A DNA stretch of 64,000 bases from Sva-07 sp963715825 (GCA_963715825.1 CAVQSI010000016.1:1-64000); one strand, 5' to 3'; positions 18,548 through 27,665 are shown, numbered from the stretch's first letter. The notes: generated by a model not told the origin, from the letters alone. Made by a program: numbers and translations.

Positions 18548-20598
18548 TGCTCGCCGCGAGTCTGAACTCCGCGCTCGGTCGGGCCGGCCTGCTGTTGGTG
18601 CTGGCCGCCTCGGTGTTCGGCGCGCTGGCGGTGCTGTACGGCATCCGCAAGGGCGACCGCAAGCTGCTCAAGCAGGGCCCCCTCTATGCATGGATCGCGT
18701 TCGGGGGCATCGTGCTCGCGGTCGTGATGATGCAGCGGGCGCTGATCACCCGCGACTTCTCGTTGTTGTACGTGCAACAGGTCGGCTCTGCCGACACCCC
18801 GACGCTCTACAACATCGCTGCGATGTGGTCCGCGCTCGAGGGTTCCATCCTGCTGTGGGTGCTCACGCTCGCCGGCTTCACCGCTGCGGTCGGGTGGCGA
18901 TTCCGCAACCGGACCGACGACGTGCTCGTCGGGTGGGCGCTGATCGTCATGTTCGTCGTGCTGGCGTTCTTCGCCATGATGAGCTTCGGGCCCGCCAACC
19001 CCTTCGCTGCCGGCCCCCCCGGCGTCACCAGCGGTCCTGGTCCCAACCCGCTGCTGCAGAACCACATCCTGGTGTTGTTCCACCCGCCGATCCTGTACCT
19101 CGGCTACGTCGGCTTCACCGTGCCGTTCGCGTTCGCGATCGCCGCGCTCGTCACCGGTCGACTCGGCGAGGGCTGGCTGATGGAGACGCGCCGCTGGGCG
19201 CTGTTCTCGTGGGCATTCCTCACGATCGGCATCCTGCTCGGCGGCTGGTGGAGCTACGAGGTGCTCGGCTGGTCCGGCGTCTGGGCGTGGGACCCGGTCG
19301 AGAACGCATCGCTGCTGCCGTGGCTCACCGGCACCGCCTACATCCACTCGGTGCTGGTCCAGGAACGGCGCGGGATGCTGCGGGTCTGGAACCTCAGCCT
19401 GCTCGTCGCCACGTTCGCGCTCACGATCCTCGGGACGTTCCTCACACGCTCGGGCATCCTCAGCTCGGTGCACGCCTTCGGCGACGGCCCGGTCGGCAAC
19501 TGGCTGCTCGCGTTCTTCGGCGTGATCGTGGTCGTGTCGCTGGGTTTGATCGCCTGGCGCGGCGACCGGCTCCGCTCGCCCGGCTCGATCGACTCCCCGC
19601 TGTCGCGCGAAGGCTCGTTCCTCGCCAACAACGTGCTGTTCACGGTGTGGGCGTTCGTCATCCTGCTCGGCACCCTGTTCCCACTGCTCGTCGAAGCGCT
19701 GCAGGACCGCCAGACGCTCGTCGGCGCGCCGTACTTCGACCGGCTCTCACAGCCGATCGGGTTGATGCTGCTGTTCCTGATGGGCGTGGCGCCGGTGCTG
19801 CCGTGGCGCAAGGCGTCGGCCGAACTGTTGCGCACGCGGCTCTTCTGGCCCGCATGGGCCGGCGCACTCGGCCTCGCCATCGCGGTGTTCGTCGGTGCCG
19901 ACGGCTGGGCGCCGCTGGTGGCGTTCGGCCTCGCCGGGTTCGCCATGGGTTCCGCCGTGCGCCAACTCGCGCTGGCCACACGCCGTCAGGGGTGGCGCGG
20001 CTTCGTGGGCCGAGCGAACGGCGGCATGGTCGTGCACATCGGCGTGATCATCATCGCCGTCGCGCTCGCCTCGTCGAACAGCTTCACTCACTCGGCCACG
20101 CTCGACCTGCGCGTCGGCGAGGTCAGCGCATGGGGCGGCCACACCTTCGAGCTGCTGTCGGTCGACGAACGGATCAACGACCGCGAGAGCGAGCGCCGCG
20201 TCGCGGCGAACGTGCGTCTCGACGGCGAGCAGGTGTACCGACCGGCCACCACTCGCTACTTGAACATCGGCGCCGACATCGGCACGCCGTCGGTGCGTAC
20301 CGGTTGGAACGAGGACATCTACCTGACGCTCGGCCAGGGCGTGGCACCCGGCGACACCGAGGCCACGATCCGCGTGTTCATCAAGCCGATGATCCTGTGG
20401 CTGTGGATCGGCGGCGGCATCATGGCGCTCGGCACACTGCTCGCCGCGTTCCCCGGATCGCGACGTCGCATCGCGGTCGACCCGGTGTCGGCGCCGATCG
20501 CGGTCGGCGGCCCCGACCCTCACACCGCAGCGGATGGCGACGTGGCGATGTCCGACATCGCCGAGTCCGAGGATCGACCGACCCAGGTACCGGTGTGA
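18547..20598 (+). CDS. ccmF: haem lyase subunit CcmF
   Basis: Large membrane subunit of the cytochrome c haem lyase, 683 residues and about fifteen helices. The WWD domain is intact (WSGVWAWDPVENASLLPWL). Histidines in LLQNHILVLFHPP, TAYIHSVLVQ and SSVHAFG match the haem ligands. It ends with a hydrophilic tail. The reading frame closes inside the first unit of the 15-bp tandem repeat that separates it from the thioredoxin gene. Confidence 0.95.
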   Translation: MLAASLNSALGRAGLLLVLAASVFGALAVLYGIRKGDRKLLKQGPLYAWIAFGGIVLAVVMMQRALITRDFSLLYVQQVGSADTPTLYNIAAMWSALEGSILLWVLTLAGFTAAVGWRFRNRTDDVLVGWALIVMFVVLAFFAMMSFGPANPFAAGPPGVTSGPGPNPLLQNHILVLFHPPILYLGYVGFTVPFAFAIAALVTGRLGEGWLMETRRWALFSWAFLTIGILLGGWWSYEVLGWSGVWAWDPVENASLLPWLTGTAYIHSVLVQERRGMLRVWNLSLLVATFALTILGTFLTRSGILSSVHAFGDGPVGNWLLAFFGVIVVVSLGLIAWRGDRLRSPGSIDSPLSREGSFLANNVLFTVWAFVILLGTLFPLLVEALQDRQTLVGAPYFDRLSQPIGLMLLFLMGVAPVLPWRKASAELLRTRLFWPAWAGALGLAIAVFVGADGWAPLVAFGLAGFAMGSAVRQLALATRRQGWRGFVGRANGGMVVHIGVIIIAVALASSNSFTHSATLDLRVGEVSAWGGHTFELLSVDERINDRESERRVAANVRLDGEQVYRPATTRYLNIGADIGTPSVRTGWNEDIYLTLGQGVAPGDTEATIRVFIKPMILWLWIGGGIMALGTLLAAFPGSRRRIAVDPVSAPIAVGGPDPHTAADGDVAMSDIAESEDRPTQVPV

Positions 20599-20656
20599 TG
20601 GCTGACGGTGTGATGGCTGCCGGTGTGATGGCTGACGATGTGATGGTGCCGGTGTG
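20591..20656 (+). repeat. 15-bp tandem repeat at the ccmF/tlpA junction
   Basis: About four units of CGGTGTGATGGCTGA (with C or truncated variants) run from the ccmF stop to the tlpA start. Every unit carries GTGTGA, which holds both a TGA stop and a GTG. The first and last units supply the real stop of ccmF and the real GTG start of tlpA. The arrangement suggests that an ancestral GTGA stop/start overlap was duplicated. Confidence 0.8.
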
Positions 20657-21286
20657 AGCGACGTGCTCGACGACCAGGCCCCTGCGGGTGCACCCGACGA
20701 CGGCGGCAACGGCGACGTCTCGCCCCGAGGTGGTCGGCGCCTCGCCCCGCTGGTCGTCGGGGCGATCGCGGTGCTGATGGCGGGGTTGATCGTGGTCTTC
20801 ATCGGCGCCGTCAGTGGCGGCGACGACGGTGGCGCGAGCGCCGACTCGCCGCTGATCGGTCGGCCCGCTCCCGAGGCGACGGGCACACTCGGCGACGGCA
20901 CGGCGTTCGATCTGTCGCGACGCAAGGGCAGCTGGGTGGTGCTCAACTTCTTCGACCCGACCTGCGTGCCGTGCATCCAGGAGCATCCAGAACTGGTTGC
21001 GTTCTCCGAAGACCAGGCCACGCTCGGCACCGACGGCGCCGAGCTGTACTCGGTGATCACCCGCGGTGACCAGGACGAGATCGAAGCCTTCTTCGCCGAG
21101 AATGGCGGCGAGTGGCCGGCGATCTACTCCGAGGCCGACGAGTTCCCGGTCGCCTTCGGTGTTGCGCAGGTCCCCGAGACCTGGATCGTCGATCCGAGCG
21201 GCGTCGTGCAGCTCCGGTTGATCTCGGTCGTCACCGCCGAACAGCTCAACTCCATCCTGCGCCAGTACCGCGAGCAGTACCGCTGA
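20654..21286 (+). CDS. TlpA/CcmG-like thiol-disulphide protein
   Basis: Membrane-anchored thioredoxin-fold protein of 210 residues, probably the reductant for apocytochrome c cysteines. An N-terminal helix (LAPLVVGAIAVLMAGLIVVF) precedes the redoxin domain. Its active site is FFDPTCVPCIQEH (CVPC, with Thr replacing the usual Trp). The cis-Pro loop is VAQVPETWIVDPSG. It starts with GTG inside the tandem repeat, and its TGA overlaps the ccmH ATG. Confidence 0.88.
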   Translation: MSDVLDDQAPAGAPDDGGNGDVSPRGGRRLAPLVVGAIAVLMAGLIVVFIGAVSGGDDGGASADSPLIGRPAPEATGTLGDGTAFDLSRRKGSWVVLNFFDPTCVPCIQEHPELVAFSEDQATLGTDGAELYSVITRGDQDEIEAFFAENGGEWPAIYSEADEFPVAFGVAQVPETWIVDPSGVVQLRLISVVTAEQLNSILRQYREQYR

Positions 21287-22545
21287 TGGCGAGTGAACTG
21301 AACCGTCGGGTCAAGCGTTGGCCGGGCTGGGTGGCGCTCATCTTCGTCGTCGCCGGATTCCTGGCCGTCGGCGCCACCCGCGACACCGGCCCCGAGAGCC
21401 AGGGCGACCGTATCGACGAACTCTCCAAGCGGGTCGCGTGCCCGATCTGCGACGGCGAGAGCGTGTTCGAATCGCAGAACAACGCGTCGATCGCGCTCCG
21501 CAACCAGATCGCCGACCTGGTCGCCGACAACGACCTGAACGACACCGAGATCATTGCCTTCATCGAGACCCGCTACGGCGGCGAGGTGCTCCTCGTACCG
21601 AAGTCGAGCGGATTCGATGCGCTCGTGTGGGTGCTGCCGGCAGTGGCGTTCGCATGCGGTCTGGCCGCACTGGTGGTGGTCTTCCGCCGATGGAAGCGCG
21701 AGGCGGGCGAGGTCGGCGACCCGACCGATGCCGACCGGGCGCTTGTCGAGGCGGCCCTCGCCGCTGGATCACGAGGACGAGGGCCGATGACCGCCAGCGG
21801 TGTCGAGCTCGACCGGCTCGCAACGCTCGAGGAGGAGCGTCGGTTCCTGCTGCGTTCGCTCAACGATCTCGAGCGCGAACACGAGGCGGGTGACGTCGAC
21901 GACCTCGACTACCAGACGCTGAAGGACGGCTACACCGTCAGGGCGGCCAACGTGCTGCGCGAGATCGAGGAGGGTCGCGACTCGCTCCCGCCACCGAAAC
22001 CGCGTCGGTGGAGTCGGGTCATTGCCGTCACCGCGGCGATCGTGGTCGGATCGATCGGCGTCGGGTTCGTGCTGGCCGGTGCGTGGGGCGAGCGCTCGTC
22101 CGGCCAGGAGATCACCGGGCTCACTCCGGGCGACGAGTCGCGAATCGTGCTCACCAACGCCCGCGACGCGATGAGCGCCGGCGACTTCCCCACAGCGAAT
22201 GCGCTGTTCGCCGAGGTGATCGACATGGAACGCGCCCGCGGGCGCGAGAACGCCGAGGCGGTGGCCTACTTCGGCTGGACGCTTGCGTTGCTCACCCGGC
22301 AGAACCCCGATCAGACCAATGCCGCCGAGCGCTACGCCGCCGCAGCGCTGGCCTTGGGTCAGGCCACCGAGATCGAACCCGACTATGCCGACCCGCACTG
22401 CTTCCTGGCGATCGTCGAGTTCCAGTTCCGCGACGACGCCACCGCCGCGCTGCCGCACATCGAGCAGTGCGAGGCGAGCAATCCGCCGGGCGAGGTCGCC
22501 TCGCTCGTGGCCAACTTCGCCGACCAGATCCGCGCCGCCAACTGA
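21286..22545 (+). CDS. ccmH: CcmH with fused CcmI-like TPR domain
   Basis: A 419-residue fusion. An N-terminal anchor is followed by the CcmH redox helix bundle with its CXXC in KRVACPICDGESVFESQN, then a second helix. Next come a cytoplasmic coiled segment (TLEEERRFLLRSLNDLEREH) and a third helix. The TPR-like C-terminal half (ANALFAEVIDMERARGRE ... AERYAAAALALGQATEIEP) resembles CcmI/CycH. It would hold and reduce apocytochrome c for CcmF. It is the last gene of the ccm cluster. Confidence 0.9.
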   Translation: MASELNRRVKRWPGWVALIFVVAGFLAVGATRDTGPESQGDRIDELSKRVACPICDGESVFESQNNASIALRNQIADLVADNDLNDTEIIAFIETRYGGEVLLVPKSSGFDALVWVLPAVAFACGLAALVVVFRRWKREAGEVGDPTDADRALVEAALAAGSRGRGPMTASGVELDRLATLEEERRFLLRSLNDLEREHEAGDVDDLDYQTLKDGYTVRAANVLREIEEGRDSLPPPKPRRWSRVIAVTAAIVVGSIGVGFVLAGAWGERSSGQEITGLTPGDESRIVLTNARDAMSAGDFPTANALFAEVIDMERARGRENAEAVAYFGWTLALLTRQNPDQTNAAERYAAAALALGQATEIEPDYADPHCFLAIVEFQFRDDATAALPHIEQCEASNPPGEVASLVANFADQIRAAN

Positions 22546-22572
22546 CCCTCCTGCGAGGAGCCACACCGCAGA

Positions 22573-22677
22573 GCGATGAGTCTTCGCGCGACCTGTCCGC
22601 GCGGAAACTCATCGCTTCAGGTGGGTGTCACGGAGCGATGAGTCTTCGCGCGACCTGTCCGCGCGGAAACTCATCGC
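22573..22677. repeat. hairpin doublet, family A, copies A1 and A2
   Basis: Two copies (22573-22615 and 22635-22677) of an 18-bp stem with a 7-base loop ACCTGTC. Arms run GCGATGAGTCTTCGCGCG and CGCGCGGAAACTCATCGC, with one C/A mismatch and one wobble. The copies start exactly 62 bp apart, and each is followed by TTCAGGTGGGTG. They lie between the convergent ccmH and histidine phosphatase genes. The stop codon of the phosphatase is inside the tail of A2. Confidence 0.9.
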
Positions 22678-22678
22678 T

Positions 22679-23149
22679 TCAGGTGGGTGGGGGCCAGACC
22701 TTGCCCTTGGTGATGCGGTCGCCTTTGCGCTTGAGCACCCAGATGCTCGCCTTGCGCCAGTCGGGTGACGTCTGGACTTCCATGCCGCGCCGAGCGAGTG
22801 CCTGGATCGTGTCGGGGATCAGGTCGCCGTGGCTGCAGAGCACCGCGCCGGTGCGGACCTCGCCGAGCAGGTCGAGGACGGGCTCGAACGGGGCGCCTTC
22901 GTAGAGACGCGGATCCGATTGGATCTCGATGCCGAGCCGCTCAGCGAGCGGTTCGAGTGTCTGGACACAGCGGAGGTACGGGCTCGAATACAACGAGGAC
23001 ACGCCTTTCGATGCAAGGCGTTTCGCGATCGCTTCTGACTGTTTCCAGCCGAGCTTGCTGAGTGGGCGGGCTTCGTCGTCACCCTCCCAGACCCGTCGTT
23101 CGCCCGCCTTGGCGTGGCGGACCAGGTAGATGACGTCGGCGTTGCTCAT
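22679..23149 (-). CDS. SixA-like histidine phosphatase
   Basis: Small phosphohistidine phosphatase of the histidine phosphatase superfamily, 156 residues. The catalytic LVRHAKAGER is at the N-terminus, with SSPYLRCVQTLEPLAERLG, an EG pair in RLYEGAPF and the second His in AVLCSHGDLIPD. Likely acts on phosphoproteins or small phosphoesters in the cytoplasm. ATG 23149 is preferred over a TTG four codons upstream. Its last codons and TGA stop come from the flank of the hairpin doublet. Confidence 0.9.
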   Translation of the reverse strand: MSNADVIYLVRHAKAGERRVWEGDDEARPLSKLGWKQSEAIAKRLASKGVSSLYSSPYLRCVQTLEPLAERLGIEIQSDPRLYEGAPFEPVLDLLGEVRTGAVLCSHGDLIPDTIQALARRGMEVQTSPDWRKASIWVLKRKGDRITKGKVWPPPT

Positions 23150-23171
23150 CGGCGGGGCCAAGGTTGGCCAG

Positions 23172-23996
23172 TCAGTTCTCGTTCGTCAACTGCTTGTGAC
23201 GCCGTGTCAGCTGGCGAACGAAGCTGATCCACGCAAGCGCTGCGCCGACGTTCAGAATGGCCGTTGCCCAGCCGAGCGCGCCGAAGTCCTCGAGGCTCTC
23301 AGCGACCGACTCGACATCGCCCGCCGGGATGCCGCTCGACGCGAACGATCCGATCTGCACCACGAACAGCAGGGCCGGCAGGAGGCCGAACAGTGCAAAC
23401 CAGACCCACAGCACCGGGTTGTCCTTGGTCTGCTTCCAACTGTCGCCGCCGTCGACGACGGTCGGTTCGGACGCCTTCCACAACTCGCGCAGGACCAGGA
23501 ACGGGATGATGTAGAGCACCAGCGGCGGCAGGAACCACCCGAAGATGGCGAACAGCGGGCTGAAGGTGGTGGCCCTCCCGAAGGCTCGGACGTTCTTCGC
23601 GATGCGGAACGCCCAGATGATCGTGAGCACGCCGGTCGCAAGGGTGGCGACGCTGCCGAGCAACTGCACCGAGTTGAGCGGGACGAGGGAATCTTCGAAC
23701 TCGCTCTGGGTGATGCTGCCAGCGAGGAAGTCGGATGCGTCGGTGGCGATGCCCGACGACAGGAACGCAGCGATCACGCCGGCGAGTGCGGCGACGGACA
23801 CCGACACGACGATCGGGATCGCCAGCCCGCCGACGCGTCGAACCCCGGCGGTGGGGGTGGGCTGCGTGTCGTAGGCGGCGTACCCCGGCGGCGGGGTCAA
23901 GCCTGTCGGAGGCGGCGGAGGAGGCGGCGGCTGGCTGGACGACGGGGCATCGCTCGGCGACGGTTCGTTGCTCGGTGGGGGAGGGACATCGCTCAC
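23172..23996 (-). CDS. proline-rich DUF4328 membrane protein
   Basis: A 274-residue protein. The first 60 residues are proline/serine-rich with a run of eight prolines, followed by about six helices (LAIPIVVSVSVAALAGVIAAF, LFAIFGWFLPPLVLYIIPFL, WFALFGLLPALLFVVQI). The LWKAS and FGWFLPP motifs fit the DUF4328 family, whose role is unknown. TACCGT lies seven bases upstream of the GTG, so the message may be leaderless. Longer starts would read into the hairpin repeat. Confidence 0.75.
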   Translation of the reverse strand: MSDVPPPPSNEPSPSDAPSSSQPPPPPPPPTGLTPPPGYAAYDTQPTPTAGVRRVGGLAIPIVVSVSVAALAGVIAAFLSSGIATDASDFLAGSITQSEFEDSLVPLNSVQLLGSVATLATGVLTIIWAFRIAKNVRAFGRATTFSPLFAIFGWFLPPLVLYIIPFLVLRELWKASEPTVVDGGDSWKQTKDNPVLWVWFALFGLLPALLFVVQIGSFASSGIPAGDVESVAESLEDFGALGWATAILNVGAALAWISFVRQLTRRHKQLTNEN

Positions 23997-24053
23997 CGAC
24001 CCCACGGTAGTGCCGTCGCCGCCCCACCAAACGTGCCCCGTCCCACACTCCCC

Positions 24054-24157
24054 CGATGAGCGAGAGGGGCCGCATGTGGTCGGTTCGCTCATCGCGAGGA
24101 GGGCGGTGCCTGGCGCGATGAGCGGGAGGGGTCGCATGTGGTCGGTTCGCTCATCGC
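24054..24157. repeat. hairpin doublet, family B, copies B1 and B2
   Basis: Two copies that start 62 bp apart at 24054 and 24116. The arms are CGATGAGCG and CGCTCATCG around a longer centre containing CATGTGGTCGGTT, and each copy is followed by CGAGGAGGGCG. The outer bases GCGATGAG and CTCATCGC are the same as in family A, but the inside differs. They lie between the start of the DUF4328 gene and the end of the polymerase gene. Confidence 0.85.
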
Positions 24158-24201
24158 GAGGAGGGCGAGGACTTGCGTGTGTGGGCTGCCGGCGGTGAGG
24201 G

Positions 24202-25908
24202 TCACTTGGCGTCGGACCATCGGGCGATCACGCTGGTGTCGGCGGCGAAGCGGACATCGGTGCGGAGCTCGGGTCTCGGCCAACGTGCAGCGGTCTCCTG
24301 GAGGGCCTCGTCGACGATCGACGCGACCTCGTCCGCATCCGATGCGGGCGCGTGCACGAGCAGCTCGTCGTGGAGACACAGCACGATGCGTGAGCTCACG
24401 GGAAGCCGGGCCCGCACGATCACCGCCCAGGTCTTGAAGAACTCGGCGGCCGCCCCCTGCACCATCGCGTTGCGGCCGTAGCGGCCCCGAGCGGCTGCTC
24501 GCGAGCGGCGGTCTCGCTCGTCGAGCTCCGGATCCTGGTCGCCCGACATGCGCACCCGCCGGCCACCTCGTGTCCGCAGGTCGTTGCCGGCCTCAGCAGC
24601 GCGAGCCGCATCGCCGAGATACCGCATGGCGATCGGGTAGGCGGCGTCGAGGCCGCGCAGGGCGGCGGCGCCGTGGCCGGTCGTCTGGCCGTACATCGCG
24701 CCGAGCACGGCGACCTTTGCGATCTCTCGGCTGACCCCGAGCCGGCGAGCCACCGGCTCGTACATGTCGGCCTCGAGCGTGGCCGCCGCCAACGCCTCGT
24801 CGCCCGACACGGCTGCGAGGATCCGCGGTTCGATCTGTCCGAGATCGGCGCGCACGAAGGCGTAGCCCGGCTCGGCGACAACTGCCGGGCGGAGATCGCC
24901 GGGCAGGTTGTGGAGCCCGGCGGTGGCGGTCATCCGGCCGGCGGCGCCGTCCGATGACGACCAGGCCCCACGGAGCCGACTGTCGTCGCCCACGTGCTCG
25001 TCGAGCCACCGGTAGCCGAACGTCGTCGCCACCCGCTCGGCCTTGCGCCAGCCGAGTAGCGCATCGACGATCGGGTGCTGGTCACGCAAGCGTTCGAGTC
25101 GCCACGCCCGGGTGTCGTCGACCTCGATACCCGCTCGCCGGAGCAACGACTTGACGTTGGTCGGGTTGCGCAGGTCGACGCCGGAGCGCAGATCGAGGGA
25201 CAGATGCCCGAGCACGATGTCGTCGCGTTCGGCCGCCAATCGGCGCTCGTCGCCCGCGTCGCTCGGGCGCGGCCCGATGAACGACGCCACGATCCGTTCG
25301 GCCTCGGCGACGTCGATCGGCAGGCCGTCATGGCCGAGTTCGACCGCAAGCAGGGCTGCAGCAGATTCCGACCGAGCGGTGGCCGGGCTCGCCGGACGAT
25401 CCGGCAGTGCATCGAGCTGCTGGCACTGGCGGTGGTACACGTCGAGGGCCAGCCGCGCCCAGGCGGTGTGCCGCTCGGGCGTGTCGCGCCACCCGCCGTC
25501 GACCCAGATCGGGTCGAGATGTCCGTCGGACCGGATGGGGCCGTCGGACTCGCCGGCATCGCCGTCGGCCGCGCTGAAGAGATCCACCGGTGCGCGTGTG
25601 GGCAACGAGGCCGTGTCGAGATCGTGCGCGGTGGCCCACACCCGGCCAGGTCCGCCGCGCCATCCGCCGTGGACGATGCGATGGACCGACTCGAGATCCC
25701 AGCATCGCGTCGGGCGGACGCCCGCTGCGACCAGCTGCCCGGGTGTCTCGCTCGTCCACCACACCCATCGCGGGGTGACGTCGTGCTCGAGCCGCCCGAT
25801 CTGGGCCAACGCATCGGCCGGCGCCCAGCGCCGCTGGCCTCCGTGCTCACCCAGCGCCACCGCGCCGACGTCGGGATCGACGACCAGCGCGATCGCCTCG
25901 TTGCGCAC
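24202..25908 (-). CDS. stand-alone PolA-like DNA polymerase
   Basis: Family A polymerase of 568 residues, shorter than Pol I. Motif A is VRADLGQIEPRILAAVSGD, motif B REIAKVAVLGAMYGQTTGHG and motif C LCLHDELLVHAP, so the catalytic Asp, Lys/Tyr and Asp/Glu residues are present. The first 250 residues resemble the degenerate 3'-5' exonuclease domain of the actinobacterial bifunctional exonuclease/polymerase group; I see no intact exonuclease triad. There is no 5' nuclease domain. GTG 25908 is chosen because the product then begins near IALVVDPDVG; a GTG at 25962 is an alternative. Confidence 0.85.
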   Translation of the reverse strand: MRNEAIALVVDPDVGAVALGEHGGQRRWAPADALAQIGRLEHDVTPRWVWWTSETPGQLVAAGVRPTRCWDLESVHRIVHGGWRGGPGRVWATAHDLDTASLPTRAPVDLFSAADGDAGESDGPIRSDGHLDPIWVDGGWRDTPERHTAWARLALDVYHRQCQQLDALPDRPASPATARSESAAALLAVELGHDGLPIDVAEAERIVASFIGPRPSDAGDERRLAAERDDIVLGHLSLDLRSGVDLRNPTNVKSLLRRAGIEVDDTRAWRLERLRDQHPIVDALLGWRKAERVATTFGYRWLDEHVGDDSRLRGAWSSSDGAAGRMTATAGLHNLPGDLRPAVVAEPGYAFVRADLGQIEPRILAAVSGDEALAAATLEADMYEPVARRLGVSREIAKVAVLGAMYGQTTGHGAAALRGLDAAYPIAMRYLGDAARAAEAGNDLRTRGGRRVRMSGDQDPELDERDRRSRAAARGRYGRNAMVQGAAAEFFKTWAVIVRARLPVSSRIVLCLHDELLVHAPASDADEVASIVDEALQETAARWPRPELRTDVRFAADTSVIARWSDAK

Positions 25909-26055
25909 GAAGTCACCCGACGCACGTTCCACCGATCGATGTCTACCAGGGCCGTCGACCACCTCGTCCGAAGCAGGTGTCCGACGATCGGTGTCGCCTC
26001 CGTGCCGGAGATCGGCACTCGTCGCGCTCTGATCGCTGAACTGATCGCTGGACGC

Positions 26056-26394
26056 TCAGGCCCAACCGAGTTCGTGGAGGCGGTCGTCGTCGATGCCGGC
26101 AGCGTGGGCGACCTCGTGGATCACGGTCACGTAGACCTCCTCGGCCAGTTCGTCGAGGTCGTGACACATCTCGCACAGCGGGATCCGGAAGATCGACACG
26201 ATGTCGGGGCCTTCGTTGCCGGTGCGTTCGGTGTGTGGCACCCCGTCGTACAGCCCGAGGAGATCGGGTTCGTCCGGGTGCCGGTCGACGACCTGGACGA
26301 CCACGTTGTCGAGCACGTGGAGCAATTCGTCGGGGAGGTCGTCGAGCGCGTCGGCGACCATGGCCTCGAACTTGTAGCGCGGCACGACGTCCAT
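26056..26394 (-). CDS. zincin-like metallopeptidase family protein
   Basis: A 112-residue minimal metallopeptidase-like protein (Zincin_1 type). HEVAHAAGI carries the HEXXH zinc signature near residue 93, preceded by YRIP-like FRIPLCEMC and a DLPDELLHVLDNVVVQV start. Extra cysteines in CEMCHD could bind a second metal. Family members are widespread in actinobacteria and have no settled substrate. It is read in the same direction as mrp, with a 62-bp gap. Confidence 0.85.
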   Translation of the reverse strand: MDVVPRYKFEAMVADALDDLPDELLHVLDNVVVQVVDRHPDEPDLLGLYDGVPHTERTGNEGPDIVSIFRIPLCEMCHDLDELAEEVYVTVIHEVAHAAGIDDDRLHELGWA

Positions 26395-26408
26395 CAGGGC
26401 TCCAGCTT

Positions 26409-26434
26409 GTCCGACATCACGAACGGTGTCGGAC
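26409..26434. terminator. inverted repeat between mrp and the metallopeptidase
   Basis: GTCCGACA and TGTCGGAC form a perfect 8-bp stem around a 10-base loop. It lies in the intergenic gap downstream of mrp and could weaken read-through or bind a protein. It has no T tract. Confidence 0.4.
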
Positions 26435-26456
26435 ACCACTCGTTCCAGACGAGGCG

Positions 26457-27605
26457 TCAGAGGATCTTGAGCTTCTCCGAGAAGACCTTCTTGGGCTTCA
26501 TGTCGACGGCGATCCTGGTGGCGATCTGTTGGAACATCTGCGCCGCCTCGGACTCGGGATCGACGGCGGTGATCGGGCGTCCGGTGTCGCCGCCTTCGCG
26601 CAACTCGGGAACGAGTGGCAGCTTGCCGAGCAAGGGGACCTCGAGCTCTTGCGCGAGCAGCTCGCCGCCGCCCGAGCCGAAGATCTCGTAGCGCTTGCCG
26701 TCGTCGCCGGTGAACCACGACATGTTCTCGATGACACCGCGCACCGGCAGGTTGACCTTGGCCGCCATCGCCGCCGAGAGCGAGGCCACCTCCTGGGCGG
26801 CGGGCTGGGGCGTGGTGACGACGAACACTTCGCCGCGCGGCAGGTACTGAGCGAGCGACAGCGCGATGTCGCCCGTGCCGGGCGGCATGTCGACGAGCAG
26901 GAAGTCCGGCTCGTCCCAGAACACGTCGGTGAGGAACTGCTCGAGCGCCTTGTGCAGCATCGGGCCGCGCCAGATGACCGCCTGGCCCTGGGGCACGAAG
27001 TAGCCGATCGAGATACAGCGCACGCCCCACATCTCCGGCGGCACCAGCATCTCGTCGATCACGACCGGGTCGCGGTCGGTGCCGAGCATGCGGGGAATCG
27101 AGTAGCCGTAGATGTCGGCATCGACGACGCCCACCTTGTACCCCTGCGACGCCAGCGCCACGGCCAAGTTGGTGGTGACGCTCGACTTGCCGACGCCGCC
27201 CTTGCCCGACGAGATCAGCAGCGGACGGGTCTTGGAGGTGTTCTTCGAGAACGGGATCTCACGCCCCTCGGCATGTCCGTGGGCCTGGCTGGACCCGGCG
27301 GTCGAGGCGGCGTCGCCGTGCAGGGTGCGACGCAGGTTCTCGCGGTCCTCGTCGCTCATCACGGTGAACTCGAGGTCGATCGACTCGACCCCATCGAGTT
27401 CGGTCGCTGCGTCGGAGACCCGGCGCGTGATCTCGCCCTTGAGCGGACAGCCGGGCACGGTCAGGGCGATCAGCACACCGACCACGCCGTTGTCGCGGAT
27501 CGACACACCGCGGAGCATGCCGAGGTCGACGATCGAGCGATGGAGTTCCGGGTCCTCGACCGGGCGGAGGGCTTCGATGATCTGTTCTTCGGTCACGACG
27601 GCCAT
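26457..27605 (-). CDS. mrp: Mrp/ApbC-type iron-sulphur cluster carrier ATPase
   Basis: P-loop ATPase of 382 residues that carries iron-sulphur clusters to apoproteins. The N-terminal MIP18-like domain (EALRPVEDPELHRSIVDLGM, TVPGCPLKGEI) is followed by a deviant Walker A (SSGKGGVGKSSVTTNLA), VDADIYGYSIPRML and the Walker B-like LLVDMPPGTGD. The usual CXXC cluster site near the C-terminus is not seen; the segment reads MSWFTGDDGKRYEIFG where many homologues have Cys-X-X-Cys. The gene is divergent from a SufR-like regulator. Confidence 0.9.
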   Translation of the reverse strand: MAVVTEEQIIEALRPVEDPELHRSIVDLGMLRGVSIRDNGVVGVLIALTVPGCPLKGEITRRVSDAATELDGVESIDLEFTVMSDEDRENLRRTLHGDAASTAGSSQAHGHAEGREIPFSKNTSKTRPLLISSGKGGVGKSSVTTNLAVALASQGYKVGVVDADIYGYSIPRMLGTDRDPVVIDEMLVPPEMWGVRCISIGYFVPQGQAVIWRGPMLHKALEQFLTDVFWDEPDFLLVDMPPGTGDIALSLAQYLPRGEVFVVTTPQPAAQEVASLSAAMAAKVNLPVRGVIENMSWFTGDDGKRYEIFGSGGGELLAQELEVPLLGKLPLVPELREGGDTGRPITAVDPESEAAQMFQQIATRIAVDMKPKKVFSEKLKIL

Positions 27606-27665
27606 GCCCTCATTGTGGCGAGGGCCGTTCGAATTTGCACTACGTGGATAGGTAGAATTCGGTCC
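27606..27665. promoter_or_regulatory. shared promoter region of mrp and the SufR-like regulator
   Basis: This 60-bp gap between divergent starts is more AT-rich than its surroundings and holds an imperfect dyad (GAATTTG ... GTAGAATTC). TAGAAT lies seven bases before the regulator's GTG, a leaderless -10 position. A regulator binding here could control both genes. Confidence 0.5.

Noticed and set aside
22573..24157. CRISPR array
   Set aside because: Only two copies per locus, the repeated units are hairpins joined by constant flanks rather than variable spacers, and no cas genes are present.
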